Notes: generated from the letters alone by a model not told the origin. Counted from the stretch's first letter, positions 7,822 through 18,100 are shown. The stretch is DNA of 34,698 nucleotides from Tabrizicola sp. (GCF_030694085.1 NZ_JAUXZE010000001.1:1-34698); one strand, 5' to 3'. Translations and numbers: made by a program.

Positions 7822-8139
7822 CTAAAGAAAATCCTCTTCCTCGCCGCTGACATCGATCCCCAGGGCCTCCAGCCCGGCCTCCAGGTTCTCGGCCAGATGC
7901 GGCATCCCCATCAGGTATGAGGCGGTCGGCGTTGTCGCTTCCGCAGTCGCTGTGGCCACGGCCTCGTCAAAGTCCTCGGGCTCGAACGCCCCGCGGCCGA
8001 CCCAGGCGACCGCTGTAAGTTGCGACTTCTCGTCGTCGTTCAACCCATCGATGAAGGCATGAAGCTCGGCGTCTCCGACCCCGGCCTCGCGGGCCAGGTA
8101 GATGACATGCACCACCTTCTGCGGGCTGATCTCGAACAT
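7822..8139 (-). CDS. DUF3775 domain protein
   Basis: This small acidic protein of 105 residues belongs to the DUF3775 family of alphaproteobacteria, whose function is not known. The family pattern is visible: an opening FEISPQKVVHVI, the block FIDGLNDDEKSQLTAVAWVGRG in the middle, and a C-terminal stretch that ends in an acidic tail (GEEEDFL). The start ATG 8139 has GAGAGG five bases upstream; an in-frame upstream start at 8163 would add eight residues. It is a single-gene unit downstream of azlD on the same strand, 31 bases after the preceding stop is read past; no partner is suggested by context. Confidence 0.8.
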   Translation of the reverse strand: MFEISPQKVVHVIYLAREAGVGDAELHAFIDGLNDDEKSQLTAVAWVGRGAFEPEDFDEAVATATAEATTPTASYLMGMPHLAENLEAGLEALGIDVSGEEEDFL

Positions 8140-8194
8140 GGCGGCCTCTCCCATTTTCCGCATGGTCGCCTAACCTGGCGCAGGGCGCAAGCGC

Positions 8195-8518
8195 TCAGCC
8201 AACAAGCCAGACCGTGAGTCCATGCGCGATGGCGCCCGCAATCGTCGCCAGCACGACCGACCGGCAGGCGACCCAGGTCGCAAGGACCGCCACCGTGCCG
8301 ATCAAGGCCGGGGCAAGACGGGCAAGGTCAGGGGACAGGGCCGGCAGGATCGAGGCGACAAAAAGCGTGGCAATGGCCGCCGGTCCGGTCGAGGACAGGA
8401 ACCGGCCCAGCCAGCCCCCCACCGCCATACGGTCCGCCCGTGCAAGGATTGGCAAGGCGCGAAACACCCAATTCGCAGCCCCGGCCAGCGCAACAACGGT
8501 CAAAAGCTCCCAGTTCAT
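8195..8518 (-). CDS. azlD: AzlD-family small subunit of amino-acid exporter
   Basis: AzlD is the small membrane partner of AzlC in branched-chain amino acid (or analogue) export. The 107 residues contain three to four hydrophobic helices and the family signature near the N-terminus (NWVFRALPIL). The ATG at 8518 overlaps the azlC stop as ATGA, so the two are translationally coupled. A longer reading frame through azlC in this frame is not credible because it overlaps the well-supported azlC. Substrate is inferred from the family only. Confidence 0.9.
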   Translation of the reverse strand: MNWELLTVVALAGAANWVFRALPILARADRMAVGGWLGRFLSSTGPAAIATLFVASILPALSPDLARLAPALIGTVAVLATWVACRSVVLATIAGAIAHGLTVWLVG

Positions 8519-9201
8519 CGCCGCACCAACCCGGTGAGTGCGCCAGCCAGCATCCCAAGCAGGATGCCGCTGGTCGCATTTAGCGCCAGCGTCCCGACGA
8601 CGGTGACCAGCCCCGCCACCCCGATCACCGGAAGCTGCGGGCGGCTGAGGATGGACAAAAGCAGCGCCAGGAACAGCGCGGGCAGCATGAAGCCAAGCCC
8701 CGCGTTCACCGCTGGCCAGCCCACCAGTGCGCCACCCCCGGCATAGGCTCCGACCACCGTGCCAGAGACCCAACTGGCATAGGCCCCAAGTCCCAGGCCG
8801 AACATGTAGGGCTCGGAGAACCGCTGCCCCCGCGCCAGCGACCCCAGCGCCTGGCCGAAGACTTCGTCCGTCAGGCCCCAGGCCCAGGCCCAGGCTTGCC
8901 GCCGCCCGGCTTCCGACCCGGCCTCACGCATCAGGGCAGGGCCGTAAAGCACATGGCGCAAGTTCATCGCGATCAGCGTGAAGGCCGCGACCAGCACCGG
9001 CGCGCCGGACGACAACAGCGCCAGCGCCAGGAACTGCGAGGCCCCCGCATAGATGACCAGCGACAGGGAAAAGGCATCGATCTCGGAAAAGCCGGCGCGG
9101 GTTGCAGCCACTCCAAACGAAAAGGCGATGGGGAAATAGCCCAGGATGATCGGCAGGCTTGCGATCAGGCCGTCAAGAAAGGCAGGGCGGGTCGGGGTCA
9201 T
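8515..9201 (-). CDS. azlC: AzlC-family amino-acid exporter permease
   Basis: The 228-residue inner-membrane protein has the AzlC (YgaZ) pattern: SLPIILGYFPIAFSFGVAA near residue 15, the conserved YAGASQFLAL at about 51 to 60, and NLRHVLYGPAL at about 80. About seven hydrophobic stretches follow. With AzlD it forms a two-component exporter of branched-chain amino acids in characterised relatives. The start ATG 9201 has only a weak ribosome binding site. No Lrp-type regulator, which often accompanies the pair, is adjacent. Confidence 0.92.
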   Translation of the reverse strand: MTPTRPAFLDGLIASLPIILGYFPIAFSFGVAATRAGFSEIDAFSLSLVIYAGASQFLALALLSSGAPVLVAAFTLIAMNLRHVLYGPALMREAGSEAGRRQAWAWAWGLTDEVFGQALGSLARGQRFSEPYMFGLGLGAYASWVSGTVVGAYAGGGALVGWPAVNAGLGFMLPALFLALLLSILSRPQLPVIGVAGLVTVVGTLALNATSGILLGMLAGALTGLVRR

Positions 9202-9327
9202 CCGGGCCGAGGGCTAACGCGGCGACCAGACGCGGTCAATGGCTTGGGACTGTTGCGGAAACCCTGACTTGCATGACAAAGCCCTCCTCTGCATTCTCGC
9301 CACCAGAAACTTGCTCAGGGTCTTTCA

Positions 9328-9987
9328 ATGCGTCTCTTTTGCCTTGCGTCCGCTCTTGCTTGCATCTCCTTTTGGCCCGCTCTTGCCCAGGACATCCCCG
9401 GATCAGGCTTCGAGGCGGGAAATTGGGCGGGCGGAGCAGTTGCCAATGACCGCGGCGGATTTTCGCACTGTTACACGTCGGTCGGCTATGTGAACGGCCA
9501 GACGCTCTGGATCGGGCTCTACCCCAACGACTCGCTGTCCATCCTGCTGGCCCAGCCCGAGGTGCGCTTCGAGCCCGGCCAGAAGTTCGAGCTTTGGGTG
9601 ATGATGGAAACCGGCCTGCCCGCCATCGGCAATGGCGAAGCCTGGGACGAAGCCTTTGCGGGAATCACCTACAACGGCATCCAGCCCACCGTCGACTTCC
9701 TGCTCAGCGGTCGCTACCTGCGGATGCTTGGGATGGGGATCGACGACGGCTTCGACATCGACGGAATTGCCCCGGCGCTGGAGCAGGCACAGACCTGCCT
9801 TGCCCGGCAGGGGGGCGCTGGGGGGCAAGGCGGCAAGGTGCTCGAGTCGGCCCCCGGCGGCGCAAAGGCGCCGCCAAAAGTGCCTGACCTTTCGAAACCC
9901 AAGACCAGCGGCGTTGGCGCGGGCGGTGGCCTAGGCTCCCGGCCCGGCGGGGCGCTTGGAACGCCTGCACCGAAGCCGCAGCCGTAA
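9328..9987 (+). CDS. Exported protein of unknown function
   Basis: I do not recognise a family. The 219-residue product starts with a clear Sec signal peptide (MRLFCLASALACISFWPALA, cleavage likely before QD). A globular part of about 135 residues follows, with WIGLYPNDSLSILL and FELWVMMETG stretches and two cysteines (about 48 and 157) that could form a periplasmic disulfide. The C-terminal 60 residues are rich in Gly, Pro, Ala and Lys and probably unstructured. AGGG sits eight bases before ATG 9328. It is convergent with gcvP. Confidence 0.8.
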   Translation: MRLFCLASALACISFWPALAQDIPGSGFEAGNWAGGAVANDRGGFSHCYTSVGYVNGQTLWIGLYPNDSLSILLAQPEVRFEPGQKFELWVMMETGLPAIGNGEAWDEAFAGITYNGIQPTVDFLLSGRYLRMLGMGIDDGFDIDGIAPALEQAQTCLARQGGAGGQGGKVLESAPGGAKAPPKVPDLSKPKTSGVGAGGGLGSRPGGALGTPAPKPQP

Positions 9988-10012
9988 AGTTCTGGCCCGC
10001 CGTAAAGTTCTG
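9981..10012 (+). repeat. Tandem 14-bp repeat across a stop codon
   Basis: GCCGTAAAGTTCTG occurs at 9981 to 9994 and again at 9999 to 10012, an 18-base period. The first copy contains the TAA stop of the exported-protein gene. It looks like a local duplication; no function is evident. Confidence 0.7.
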
Positions 10013-10036
10013 CGGCATCGACCGGGGACTAAGTTT

Positions 10037-10072
10037 CCTAAGCAAGAAATTTGTCAGAATCCTTGCTTAAGG
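10037..10072. repeat. AAGCAAG intergenic repeat, copy 1 (long palindrome)
   Basis: CCTAAGCAAG (10037 to 10046) and CTTGCTTAAGG (10062 to 10072) form a near-perfect inverted repeat around a 15-base loop. The whole element is closely similar to the sequence at 24183 to 24222. It lies between the convergent exported-protein gene and gcvP, where a two-way terminator would be expected; there is no T run. Confidence 0.6.
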
Positions 10073-10083
10073 ATCGTGGGTCC

Positions 10084-12921
10084 CTATTCCGCCGCTTCGG
10101 CATAGGATTCCACGGGCGGGCAGGTGCAGATCAGGTTGCGGTCGCCGTAGACGTTGTCGACGCGCCCGACCGGAGGCCAGTACTTGTCCACCCGGAATGA
10201 CCCCGGCGGGAAGCAGCCTGTTTCTCGGCTGTACTTCCGGTCCCAGTCCCCCACCAGCGCCGCGACGGTATGCGGCGCATGGCGCAGCGGGGATTCCTCG
10301 GCGCTGATCTCGCCCTTCTCGACGGCCCGGATTTCCTCGCGGATGGACAACAGCGCGGTGATGAAACGGTCGATCTCGGCCTTGGTCTCGGACTCCGTCG
10401 GCTCCACCATCAGCGTCCCTGCGACGGGCCAGGACATCGTCGGCGCATGAAAGCCATTGTCGATCAGCCGCTTGGCGATGTCGTCCACCGTGACGCCCGC
10501 TTCGGCAAAGGGTCGGGTGTCAAGGATGCACTCATGCGCCACACGCCCCTTGTTGCCCATGAACAGGATCGGGTAATGCCCCGACAGCCGCGCCGCGATG
10601 TAGTTGGCGTTCAGGATTGCCACGCGCGTCGCCTGCGTCAGTCCCGGCCCGCCCATCATCAGGCAATAGGCCCAGCTTATCAGCAGGATCGACGCCGACC
10701 CATAGGGCGCCGCTGAAACCGCGCCGTCGCCCCCCGTCTCGGGATGCCCCGGCAGGTGCGGGGCAAGGTGTGCCTTGACGCCGATCGGCCCCATCCCCGG
10801 CCCGCCGCCGCCATGCGGGATGGCGAAGGTCTTGTGCAGGTTGAGGTGGCTGACATCTCCGCCGATCTCGCCCGGCTTCACCAGTCCGACCAACGCGTTC
10901 ATGTTCGCCCCGTCGATGTAGACCTGCCCGCCGTGGTCATGGGTGATCTGGCAGATCGCCTTCACGGTTTCCTCGAAGACGCCATGCGTGGACGGATAGG
11001 TGATCATGCAGGCCGCCAGCTTGTCGCCCGCAGCCTGCGCTTTCGCCCGGAAGTCCTCGACATCCACGTCACCGTTGGCAGAGGCCTTCACGACGACCAC
11101 CTCCATCCCCGCCATCTGCGCGCTGGCAGGGTTGGTGCCATGCGCGCTGGTCGGGATCAGGCAGACTGTCCGCTGCGTATCGCCGCGACTGCGGTGATAG
11201 GCAAGGATCGTCAGAAGCCCTGCATATTCCCCCTGCGCGCCACTGTTGGGCTGCATCGACATCGCGTCATAGCCGGTGATCTCGCAGAGCTTGGCGGAGA
11301 GGTCGTTGATCGCCTCGGTATAGCCCGCCGCCTGGTCGCGCGGCACGAAGGGATGCAAGGACCCGAACTCCGGCCAGGTGATCGGCATCATCTCGGCCGC
11401 GGCGTTCAGCTTCATCGTGCAGGAGCCCAGCGGGATCATCGCCCGGTCCAGCGCAAGGTCGCGGTCCGACAGACGCCGCATGTAGCGCATCATCTCGGAC
11501 TCGGCCCGGTTCATGTGGAAGACCGGATGTGTCAGGTATTCCGTGGTCCGCAGCATGTCTTCGGGGAAGCCCAGAGTCGCGCGATGGGGCGGCACGCCGT
11601 CGATGCCAAAGGCGCGCAGGACCTTGATGAGGACACGCTCGTCCGTCGTCTCGTCCAGGCTGATGCCCACACGGTCATGGCCGATCTTGCGGAAGTTCAG
11701 GCCCTCGTTGCGGGCGGCGGCAAGGATGCCGGCCTGACCGACGCCGACCTCGACCGTGATCGTGTCGAAAAAGGCTTTCGGCGCGACCTTGGCCCCAGCC
11801 GCCTTCAGCGCGCGTGCAAGGCGCTGGGTCAGGAAGTGGACCCGTTCGGCAATCGCCCGCAGGCCCTTCGGGCCGTGGAAGACGGCGTACATGCTGGCCA
11901 TCACCGCCAGCAGCGCCTGCGCCGTGCAGACGTTCGAGGTCGCCTTCTCGCGCCGGATATGCTGCTCGCGGGTCTGCAGGGACAGCCGGTAGGCCTTGCC
12001 CCCCTGCGCGTCGATCGACACGCCGACGATCCGCCCCGGCATCTGTCGCTTGTGCGCGTCCTTTACCGCCATGAAGGCTGCGTGCGGGCCGCCATAGCCC
12101 ATCGGCACGCCAAACCGCTGCGCCGAACCGACAGCGATATCCGCCCCCATCGCGCCGGGTTCCTTCAGCACGCACAGCGCCAGCAGGTCCGTCGCCATGA
12201 TCGCGATGGCCCCTGCCGCGTGCAGCGTGGCGATGCGGACGGTAAAGTCGACCACGTGCCCATAGCTGGAGGGATACTGGAAGATCGCACCGAAAACCTT
12301 GGTCGGGTCCAGCGCGCGGACATCGTCCACGATGATCTCGATTCCCAGCGGCAGCGCCCGGGTGCGGATCACCGCGATGGTCTGGGGATGGCAGAAGCGG
12401 TCGACGAAAAAGGCTTTCGCCTTCGACTTCGCCACCCGTTCCGCCATTGTCATCGCCTCGGCCGCCGCCGTCGCCTCGTCGAGAAGCGAGGCGTTGGCGA
12501 CGTCCAGCCCGGTCAGGTCGCAGACCATCGTCTGAAAGTTCAAGAGCGCCTCCAGCCGCCCTTGCGCGATCTCGGGCTGGTAGGGAGTGTAGGCGGTATA
12601 CCAGGCTGGGTTCTCAAGGATATTCCGCTGGATCGCGGGGGGCGTGACAGTGCCGTAATAGCCCTGCCCGATCAGCTGGGTCATGACCCGGTTCTTGGCG
12701 CCGACCTCCTTCATCTTCGCCAGCAACTCATGCTCGGCCAGCGGCGCCCAAGGCAGCGGCTGGGACTGCCGGATCGAAGGCGGCACGGTCTGGTCGATCA
12801 ACTCGTCCAGGGTCCGCACCCCCACCGCGGCCAGCATCTCCTCCATCTCGACCGGAGAGGGGCCGATATGGCGGCGGTTGGCGAAGTCGTAGGGATTGTA
12901 ATCGGTGGGAGTGAAAGTCAT
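10084..12921 (-). CDS. gcvP: Glycine decarboxylase (P protein) of the glycine cleavage system
   Basis: GcvP is the PLP enzyme that decarboxylates glycine and passes the aminomethyl group to the lipoyl arm of GcvH. The 945-residue single-chain form joins the two halves that are separate in some bacteria. The PLP lysine is Lys697 in the motif [18 protein letters not shown]; the conserved GSCTMKLN block is near residue 500. The start ATG 12921 has CAGGAACC in front. It is the last gene of the gcvT-gcvH-RidA-like-gcvP operon, 35 bases after the RidA-like stop, and should be controlled by the glycine riboswitch upstream of gcvT. Confidence 0.97.
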   Translation of the reverse strand: MTFTPTDYNPYDFANRRHIGPSPVEMEEMLAAVGVRTLDELIDQTVPPSIRQSQPLPWAPLAEHELLAKMKEVGAKNRVMTQLIGQGYYGTVTPPAIQRNILENPAWYTAYTPYQPEIAQGRLEALLNFQTMVCDLTGLDVANASLLDEATAAAEAMTMAERVAKSKAKAFFVDRFCHPQTIAVIRTRALPLGIEIIVDDVRALDPTKVFGAIFQYPSSYGHVVDFTVRIATLHAAGAIAIMATDLLALCVLKEPGAMGADIAVGSAQRFGVPMGYGGPHAAFMAVKDAHKRQMPGRIVGVSIDAQGGKAYRLSLQTREQHIRREKATSNVCTAQALLAVMASMYAVFHGPKGLRAIAERVHFLTQRLARALKAAGAKVAPKAFFDTITVEVGVGQAGILAAARNEGLNFRKIGHDRVGISLDETTDERVLIKVLRAFGIDGVPPHRATLGFPEDMLRTTEYLTHPVFHMNRAESEMMRYMRRLSDRDLALDRAMIPLGSCTMKLNAAAEMMPITWPEFGSLHPFVPRDQAAGYTEAINDLSAKLCEITGYDAMSMQPNSGAQGEYAGLLTILAYHRSRGDTQRTVCLIPTSAHGTNPASAQMAGMEVVVVKASANGDVDVEDFRAKAQAAGDKLAACMITYPSTHGVFEETVKAICQITHDHGGQVYIDGANMNALVGLVKPGEIGGDVSHLNLHKTFAIPHGGGGPGMGPIGVKAHLAPHLPGHPETGGDGAVSAAPYGSASILLISWAYCLMMGGPGLTQATRVAILNANYIAARLSGHYPILFMGNKGRVAHECILDTRPFAEAGVTVDDIAKRLIDNGFHAPTMSWPVAGTLMVEPTESETKAEIDRFITALLSIREEIRAVEKGEISAEESPLRHAPHTVAALVGDWDRKYSRETGCFPPGSFRVDKYWPPVGRVDNVYGDRNLICTCPPVESYAEAAE

Positions 12922-12956
12922 GGTTCCTGGGGTCCCGTTGTGGTTGGTCGGTGCAG

Positions 12957-13337
12957 TCAGTCTGCAGCCACGGCCTCGATCTCTATAAGCCAGCGCGCAT
13001 CGACCAGGCCGGCGATGATTGTGCTGACGGCTATTCGGCGTCCGGAAAGCATTTCGTCGTAGATATCCCCGCTTTCACTGCGGTAGGCACGGTCCGCGAG
13101 GAAAATCGTCACTTTCACCAAGTTGTCCGGTGTCATCTTCGCGGCAGCAAGCTGCGCAAAAAGGTTGCGCCAGGCGAGGCGGGCCTGCGCCGCAAAGCCC
13201 ACCGGAGCGACCCAATCCGCCTCGGTCGGGGTCAGCCCGCTGGTGTAAAGGACGCGCCGCGCCCCGACGACCTCGACCGCCTGCGCAAAATAGGGCGACG
13301 ACGGAGCATCAACCGCGTCTACAGCTGTTGCTTTCAT
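12957..13337 (-). CDS. RidA/YjgF-family protein in the glycine cleavage operon
   Basis: The 126-residue product fits the RidA (YjgF/YER057c) trimer fold, with VLYTSGLTP near 29 to 37, the [12 protein letters not shown] strand-helix block (71 to 82) and the closing EIEAVAA. RidA proteins hydrolyse reactive enamines/imines made by PLP enzymes. The arginine that canonical RidA uses (PARS-type motif) aligns here with Val104 in RRIAVST, so deaminase activity is doubtful and it may belong to another Rid subgroup. ATG 13337 is chosen because GGGAGA lies six bases upstream; a TTG at 13358 is the alternative. It sits between gcvH and gcvP, an unusual place. Confidence 0.82.
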   Translation of the reverse strand: MKATAVDAVDAPSSPYFAQAVEVVGARRVLYTSGLTPTEADWVAPVGFAAQARLAWRNLFAQLAAAKMTPDNLVKVTIFLADRAYRSESGDIYDEMLSGRRIAVSTIIAGLVDARWLIEIEAVAAD

Positions 13338-13373
13338 CTGCGCTCTCCCGGACGCCAAAGTGAGGAAGGACGA

Positions 13374-13733
13374 TCAGCCGATCAGGTCCTGATACTCGTC
13401 CTCGTCCATGAACTGATCCAGCACGGACAGGTCGTCGAGCTTCATCTTGAAGAACCAGCCGGCCCCGGTCGGGTCCTCGTTCACCAGCGCAGGTGCATCG
13501 GCCAGCTTGGTGTTGACCGCGACGATCTCGCCATCGACCGGGGCCAGGATGTCCGAGGCTGCCTTGACGCTTTCGATCACGCAGACCTCGTCGCCCTCGG
13601 CCACTTGCGTCTCGGTCTCGGGCAGTTCCACGAAGACCACGTCACCCAGCTGGGTTGCGGCATGTTCGGTGATGCCTACGACCACGAGGTCACCCTCGAC
13701 GCGCAGCCATTCGTGTTCCTTGGTGTACTTCAT
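13374..13733 (-). CDS. gcvH: Glycine cleavage H protein (lipoyl carrier)
   Basis: GcvH carries the aminomethyl intermediate between GcvP and GcvT on a lipoyl group. At 119 residues it has the family length. It opens KYTKEHEWL and contains the lipoylation site ESVKAASDI, with the modified lysine at residue 57, followed by the conserved VNEDPTGAGWFFKM. GAGGAC lies about eight bases before ATG 13733. It is ten bases downstream of gcvT on the same strand. Confidence 0.97.
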   Translation of the reverse strand: MKYTKEHEWLRVEGDLVVVGITEHAATQLGDVVFVELPETETQVAEGDEVCVIESVKAASDILAPVDGEIVAVNTKLADAPALVNEDPTGAGWFFKMKLDDLSVLDQFMDEDEYQDLIG

Positions 13734-13743
13734 CTCGGGGTCC

Positions 13744-14865
13744 TCAGCGCTTGTAGGTTGTCGGTTGGAAAGGAAGTTCGGTCACGGTCACTGGCAGGCG
13801 CTTGCCGCGCACCTCGCCCATCAGAGTCGTGCCGACATTAGCATGGGCGCGGGCCACGTAACCCATCGCAATCGGTGCATTGACGCTGGGTCCGAACCCG
13901 CCGGACGTGACGCGCCCGACCGGGGTCCCATCCTCGGCGAAAAGCTCCACGCCTTCGCGCATCGGAGCGCGGCCCTCGGGGCGCAGACCGACCCGAAGTC
14001 GTTCCGGCCCCTCGGCCAATTCCGACAGGATGCGCTCGGCACCAGGGAAGCCGCCTTCCCTTGCGCCGCCAGCCTTGCGGGCCTTCTGGATCGCCCAGTT
14101 GAGGTTTGCTTCAACCGGGCTGGTACCATCGTCAATGTCATGGCCATAAAGGCAAAGCCCCGCCTCCAGCCGCAGACTGTCCCGCGCGCCAAGACCGATG
14201 GGAGCGACGGCGGCTTGCGCCAGCAGCCTGCGCGCCAAGCCCTCCGCCTGGGCGTCCGGCACCGAAATCTCGAACCCGTCCTCGCCGGTGTAGCCGGACC
14301 GGCTGACCCAGACATCCCCGATCATCCGATGATCCATGAACCGCATCGCGCCTACGCCCGGCAGCAGAGCCTCAAGCGCCACTTCGGCCCCCGGCCCCTG
14401 TAGCGCCAGAAGCGCCCTGTCGGTGACAGGTTCGACCGAGACCCCCGGCATCATCGCCGTCATATGCGCGATATCGTCGGCCTTGCAGGCTGCGTTCACG
14501 ACGACATAAAGGTGGTCGCCCCGGTTGGTGAACATCAGGTCGTCCCGGATGCCGCCCGCGTCGTTGGTGAACAGGCCATAACGCTGCCGGCCCTCGGCCA
14601 GACCCAGCACATCGACCGGCATCAGCGCCTCGAAGGCAAGCTTCAGCGCCTCCATCCCGGCCTTCGGCCGCAGGATCACCTGGCCCATGTGGCTGACGTC
14701 GAACAGCCCGGCCGCCGCGCGGGTGTGCAGGTGTTCCTTCATCACCCCGTCGGGATACTGCACCGGCATCCTGTAGCCCGCGAAGGGCACCATCTTTCCG
14801 CCCAGTTCGTCATGCAGCGCATCCAGCCCCAGCAGCCGAAGCTCCTGCTCCTCAAGGTCGGCCAT
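13744..14865 (-). CDS. gcvT: Aminomethyltransferase (T protein) of the glycine cleavage system
   Basis: GcvT releases ammonia and transfers the one-carbon unit from GcvH to tetrahydrofolate. From ATG 14865 the protein has 373 residues, the usual size, with FDVSHMGQ in the N-terminal part, RSGYTGEDGFEI in the middle and the C-terminal GCV_T beta-barrel (GRVTSGGFGPSV). GGGAGGG six bases upstream decides this start; an in-frame codon at 14928 would run into the riboswitch region. It is the first gene of the operon. Confidence 0.96.
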   Translation of the reverse strand: MADLEEQELRLLGLDALHDELGGKMVPFAGYRMPVQYPDGVMKEHLHTRAAAGLFDVSHMGQVILRPKAGMEALKLAFEALMPVDVLGLAEGRQRYGLFTNDAGGIRDDLMFTNRGDHLYVVVNAACKADDIAHMTAMMPGVSVEPVTDRALLALQGPGAEVALEALLPGVGAMRFMDHRMIGDVWVSRSGYTGEDGFEISVPDAQAEGLARRLLAQAAVAPIGLGARDSLRLEAGLCLYGHDIDDGTSPVEANLNWAIQKARKAGGAREGGFPGAERILSELAEGPERLRVGLRPEGRAPMREGVELFAEDGTPVGRVTSGGFGPSVNAPIAMGYVARAHANVGTTLMGEVRGKRLPVTVTELPFQPTTYKR

Positions 14866-15198
14866 TGCCGTCCCTCCCGTCGTCTGGCCGGAAAACACAC
14901 CGGCACCGTCAGGCGGGCCAATCCCCACCCTGCGATGCCCCCTCTGTCCTTGCGCCTTCTGGCGCGCCTGAGATCGTTATCCCTTCGGCGTCCCGCCTGC
15001 GCGGGAACTCTCCAGAGTCTGTCGTCAGCTACGGTCCCTTGCGCCTGAGAGTTTACCGGGGCGGTTGCTCCTTCGGCACCGTCGGGCAAGCGGGCCCGCC
15101 GGATTCTCCCGAACCTGACGCAAACTGCCTAGCGTAAAGACCACCCTCCGGGCAAGCGGAATTCGGGATACGACGGTATGCCGCGCAAGGACCGGTGA
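14866..15198 (-). promoter_or_regulatory. gcv leader region
   Basis: The 333 bases between gcvT and the RTX gene stop hold the operon promoter, the tandem glycine riboswitch (separate entry) and its expression platform. Between the second aptamer and gcvT there is GCCGG-TGTGTTTT-CCGGC, a five-pair hairpin that may be the switching element close to the ribosome binding site. I could not fix a promoter with confidence. Confidence 0.6.
14938..15118 (-). ncRNA. Tandem glycine riboswitch upstream of gcvT
   Basis: Two consecutive glycine aptamers read on the minus strand. The first (about 15118 to 15023) has CGGGAGA, then GTGCCGAAGGAGCAA, then AAACTCTCAGGCGCAAGGGAC. The second (about 15022 to 14938) has CTGGAGAG, then CGCCGAAGGGATAA, then GATCTCAGGCGC and CAAGGACAGAGG. 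GCCGAAGG followed by CTCAGGCxxAAGGAC is the hallmark of this class (RF00504). Such switches turn on glycine cleavage when glycine is plentiful. Confidence 0.95.
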
Positions 15199-18100
15199 TC
15201 AGGCCTGCATCAGGACCCGTGCCTCATAGGCCTTCAGCGTCATCCGCGCCGCTGGATAGGCGGTCGGATCGGCAAGCTCGGGGAACAGGTGCAAAAGTTC
15301 GTCCCGCTGCAGATCCGGCATCCCGTCCAGCGTGCGCTCGCCGGGCTGGAAGCTTTCCGACCACATCCCGTGCGTCAGGACAATCTGGTGCCGGTCGAAC
15401 ATGACATGGACATAGGTCACTGGCTGCAGCAGCTGGCTGATCCCGCGCTGGCCGACCATCTGGATCGCGGGAACCAGCACTTCATCGGTGCCGAAGTACA
15501 GCTCGCACTCTGCGCCGCAGAAGAGAACCCGATGCTGCGGCGAAACCCGGATCGGGCGGTCGGGCACGCCAGGCCCAAAGGCATCCGCCGCGATTTCCAC
15601 CGGCTGCAGGCTGGGATCGGCTATCAGGTCCGCCAGCCCCATCCGGCGCTGGCCCACCCAGCGGACCGGCTGCGGGCCGTCGTCCAGTGTCAGGACCAGA
15701 TCGCCCGGACGCAGGCTATCGACGGCGCGCGGGCCCTGAGGCGTCTCGATCAGGGTGCCCGAAGTGAAGCAGGGGATCACCTGTTCGATCTCGGTGAAGC
15801 TCATCGTGCCAAGGACTGCGCCATTGGCATCGTAGAAGGTCACCGTCCCGGATTCCGCGCTGGAGTAGGAGATGTCCGTGCGCGCCCAGCCATAGCCGGA
15901 GAGGTCGAGCACGTCGAAGTCGTCGCCGCCACTGCCGCCATCGACAAAGTCGCCCTGGGCAAAGTCACCATCTTGCATGACGAAGGTGTCGCGCCCGTCA
16001 CCGCCGAAAAGCTGATCAGCTCCGGCACCGCCAAAGATCAGGTCGTCGCCGGACTCTCCGGCGATCGTGTCTGCCCCTCCATCGCCATAGACGGTGTCGT
16101 TGTCGAAGCCGGTATAGATCCGGTCAGCGCCATCGCCGCCGTATACCAGGTTGCGACCAGTCAGCTGCGCGCCTTCCTGGTCATCGATGAAGTCATCACC
16201 GCCACCGCCATAGACGGTGTCGTCGCCCTCGCCGAAAATAAGGTAATCCCGCCCCTCGCCGCCGAAAATCGAATCGGCACCCGAGCCGCCAAAGACGGTG
16301 TCGTCCTCGGTTCCCGCATGGATGGTGTCGTTGCCATCGCCGCCGTAGATCGTGTCGGAATGGCTGCCACCGTCCAGCAGGTCGTTGCCCGCATCGCCCG
16401 ACAGGTTGTCCGCCTCGGTCCCGCCAAAAAGCTGGTCGTCGCCGCTGCCACCGAAAAGGATGTCCATCCCGGCATCGCCGTAAAGTCGGTCATTGCCGCC
16501 TTCGCCCAGGATACTGTCCGCATCCCCGCCGCCATAGACCGTGTCTTCGCCGTCCCCCGCCGCAAGCGTGTCCAGACCCGCGTCGCCGTACAGGAGGTCA
16601 TCTCCAGTCCAGCCGCTCAGGCTGTCGGCATCGTTGCCGCCAAAAAGCGTGTCGTTCCCGATCCCGCCCAGCAGCGTGTCCAGCCCGTCATCCCCGAAGA
16701 GCAGGTCATTGCCGTCGTCGCCCGACAGCCTGTCAGCCTCGGCCCCGCCGTAAAGGGTATCGTCCCCCAGACCGCCGGACAGAGTGTCCAGCCCGGTCTC
16801 GCCGTAGAGCAGGTCATTCCCGTCGTCGCCGAACACCTGGTCCGAACCGTCCCCGCCATAAACCGTGTCAGCCTCGGACCCGGCCCAAACGGTATCATTG
16901 CCGGCATCGCCGTAAAGAAGATCGGCCCCGGTATCACCGGCCAGGCTGTCAGCCTCGCTGCCACCGAAGAGCGTATCGTTCCCGGCCCCGCCGACGAGGG
17001 TGTCCAGCCCGGCGTCGCCGTAGAGCAGGTCGTTCCCGTCGTCGGCCACCAGAAGGTCGGCGTCGCTGCCGCCATACATCGTGTCGTCGCCCTGGCCGCC
17101 GTAAAGCGTGTCGCCGCCCTCGTCGCCGAACATCCGGTCCGCGCCATCGTCGCCCGACAGGCTGTCCGCCCCGGTCCCGCCATAGATCGTATCGTCGCCG
17201 GTGCCCGCCTGCACACTGTCGTTGTCCGCACCCGCGAAGATCTGGTCCCCGCCACCGCCGCCGCGGATCGAGTCCCTGCCGTCGCCGCCGACCAGCCAGT
17301 CCCATCCGCTGCCGCCGATGATCGTGTCATCGCCGGCAAGCCCATCGATCCCTTGCCCGGTCGTCGAGGCACTGGCGTCGATGCTGTCGTTGTAAAGGGT
17401 GGTCCACATGCCCTCGATCTGGGCAAAGGTCCCGCTGGCACCGCCGCCATAGGTGTAGGTTCCGGCCTCGTTCCCGGTGAAGTTGACGGTTACGCCAACC
17501 CCTGGGGTGCTGCTCCACAGGCCCAGATAGTCAAAATCGTTGCCGCCCTCGCCGCCAAAGATGGTATCCGTCTGATGGTCGTCGTTGATCCAGAACTGGT
17601 CGCTGTCATCGCCGCCATAAAGCGTGTCGGCCCCGACCCCGCCCACCAGGGTATCATTGCCGGCATCGCCATAGATCAGGTCGTTGCCGCCGCCGCCGAT
17701 CACGCTGTCGTTGCCGGCCCCACCGTAAGCGGTATCGTTGCCCTCCTCGCCCGAGTAGCCGCCGATCGAATCGTCGCCTGCGCCGCCGTAAAGCAGATCC
17801 CCGCCTGCGTCGCCGGACAGCGTGTCATTGCCGTCGCCGCCGTAAAGTCGGTCGCCGTTGCCGGTACCGCCATAAAGCACGTCGTTGCCGCCGCCGCCGT
17901 AAAGGTCGCCCTGGGTATTGTGCGCGGTCAGCGTGTCGCCAAAGGCCGAGCCGATGACATTGTCCATGCCGGTCAGGGTATCGCCCTGCGCGTCGCCGCC
18001 CGATGCCTGACCCGTGCCCAGGTGGACGTTCACTCCTTGCGCCGAGCCACTGTAATCGGCGGTATCCCGGCCTGTCCCGCCGCTCAGAAGGTCGGAACCA

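Noticed and set aside
8519..8773. A longer start for azlD reaching inside azlC
   Set aside because: The extra residues have no AzlD similarity, while the ATGA overlap start gives exactly the family length.
10744..13062. A 772-codon plus-strand open frame opposite gcvP
   Set aside because: The Arg/His/Asp-rich translation is typical of an antisense frame in high-GC DNA, and gcvP is unambiguous.
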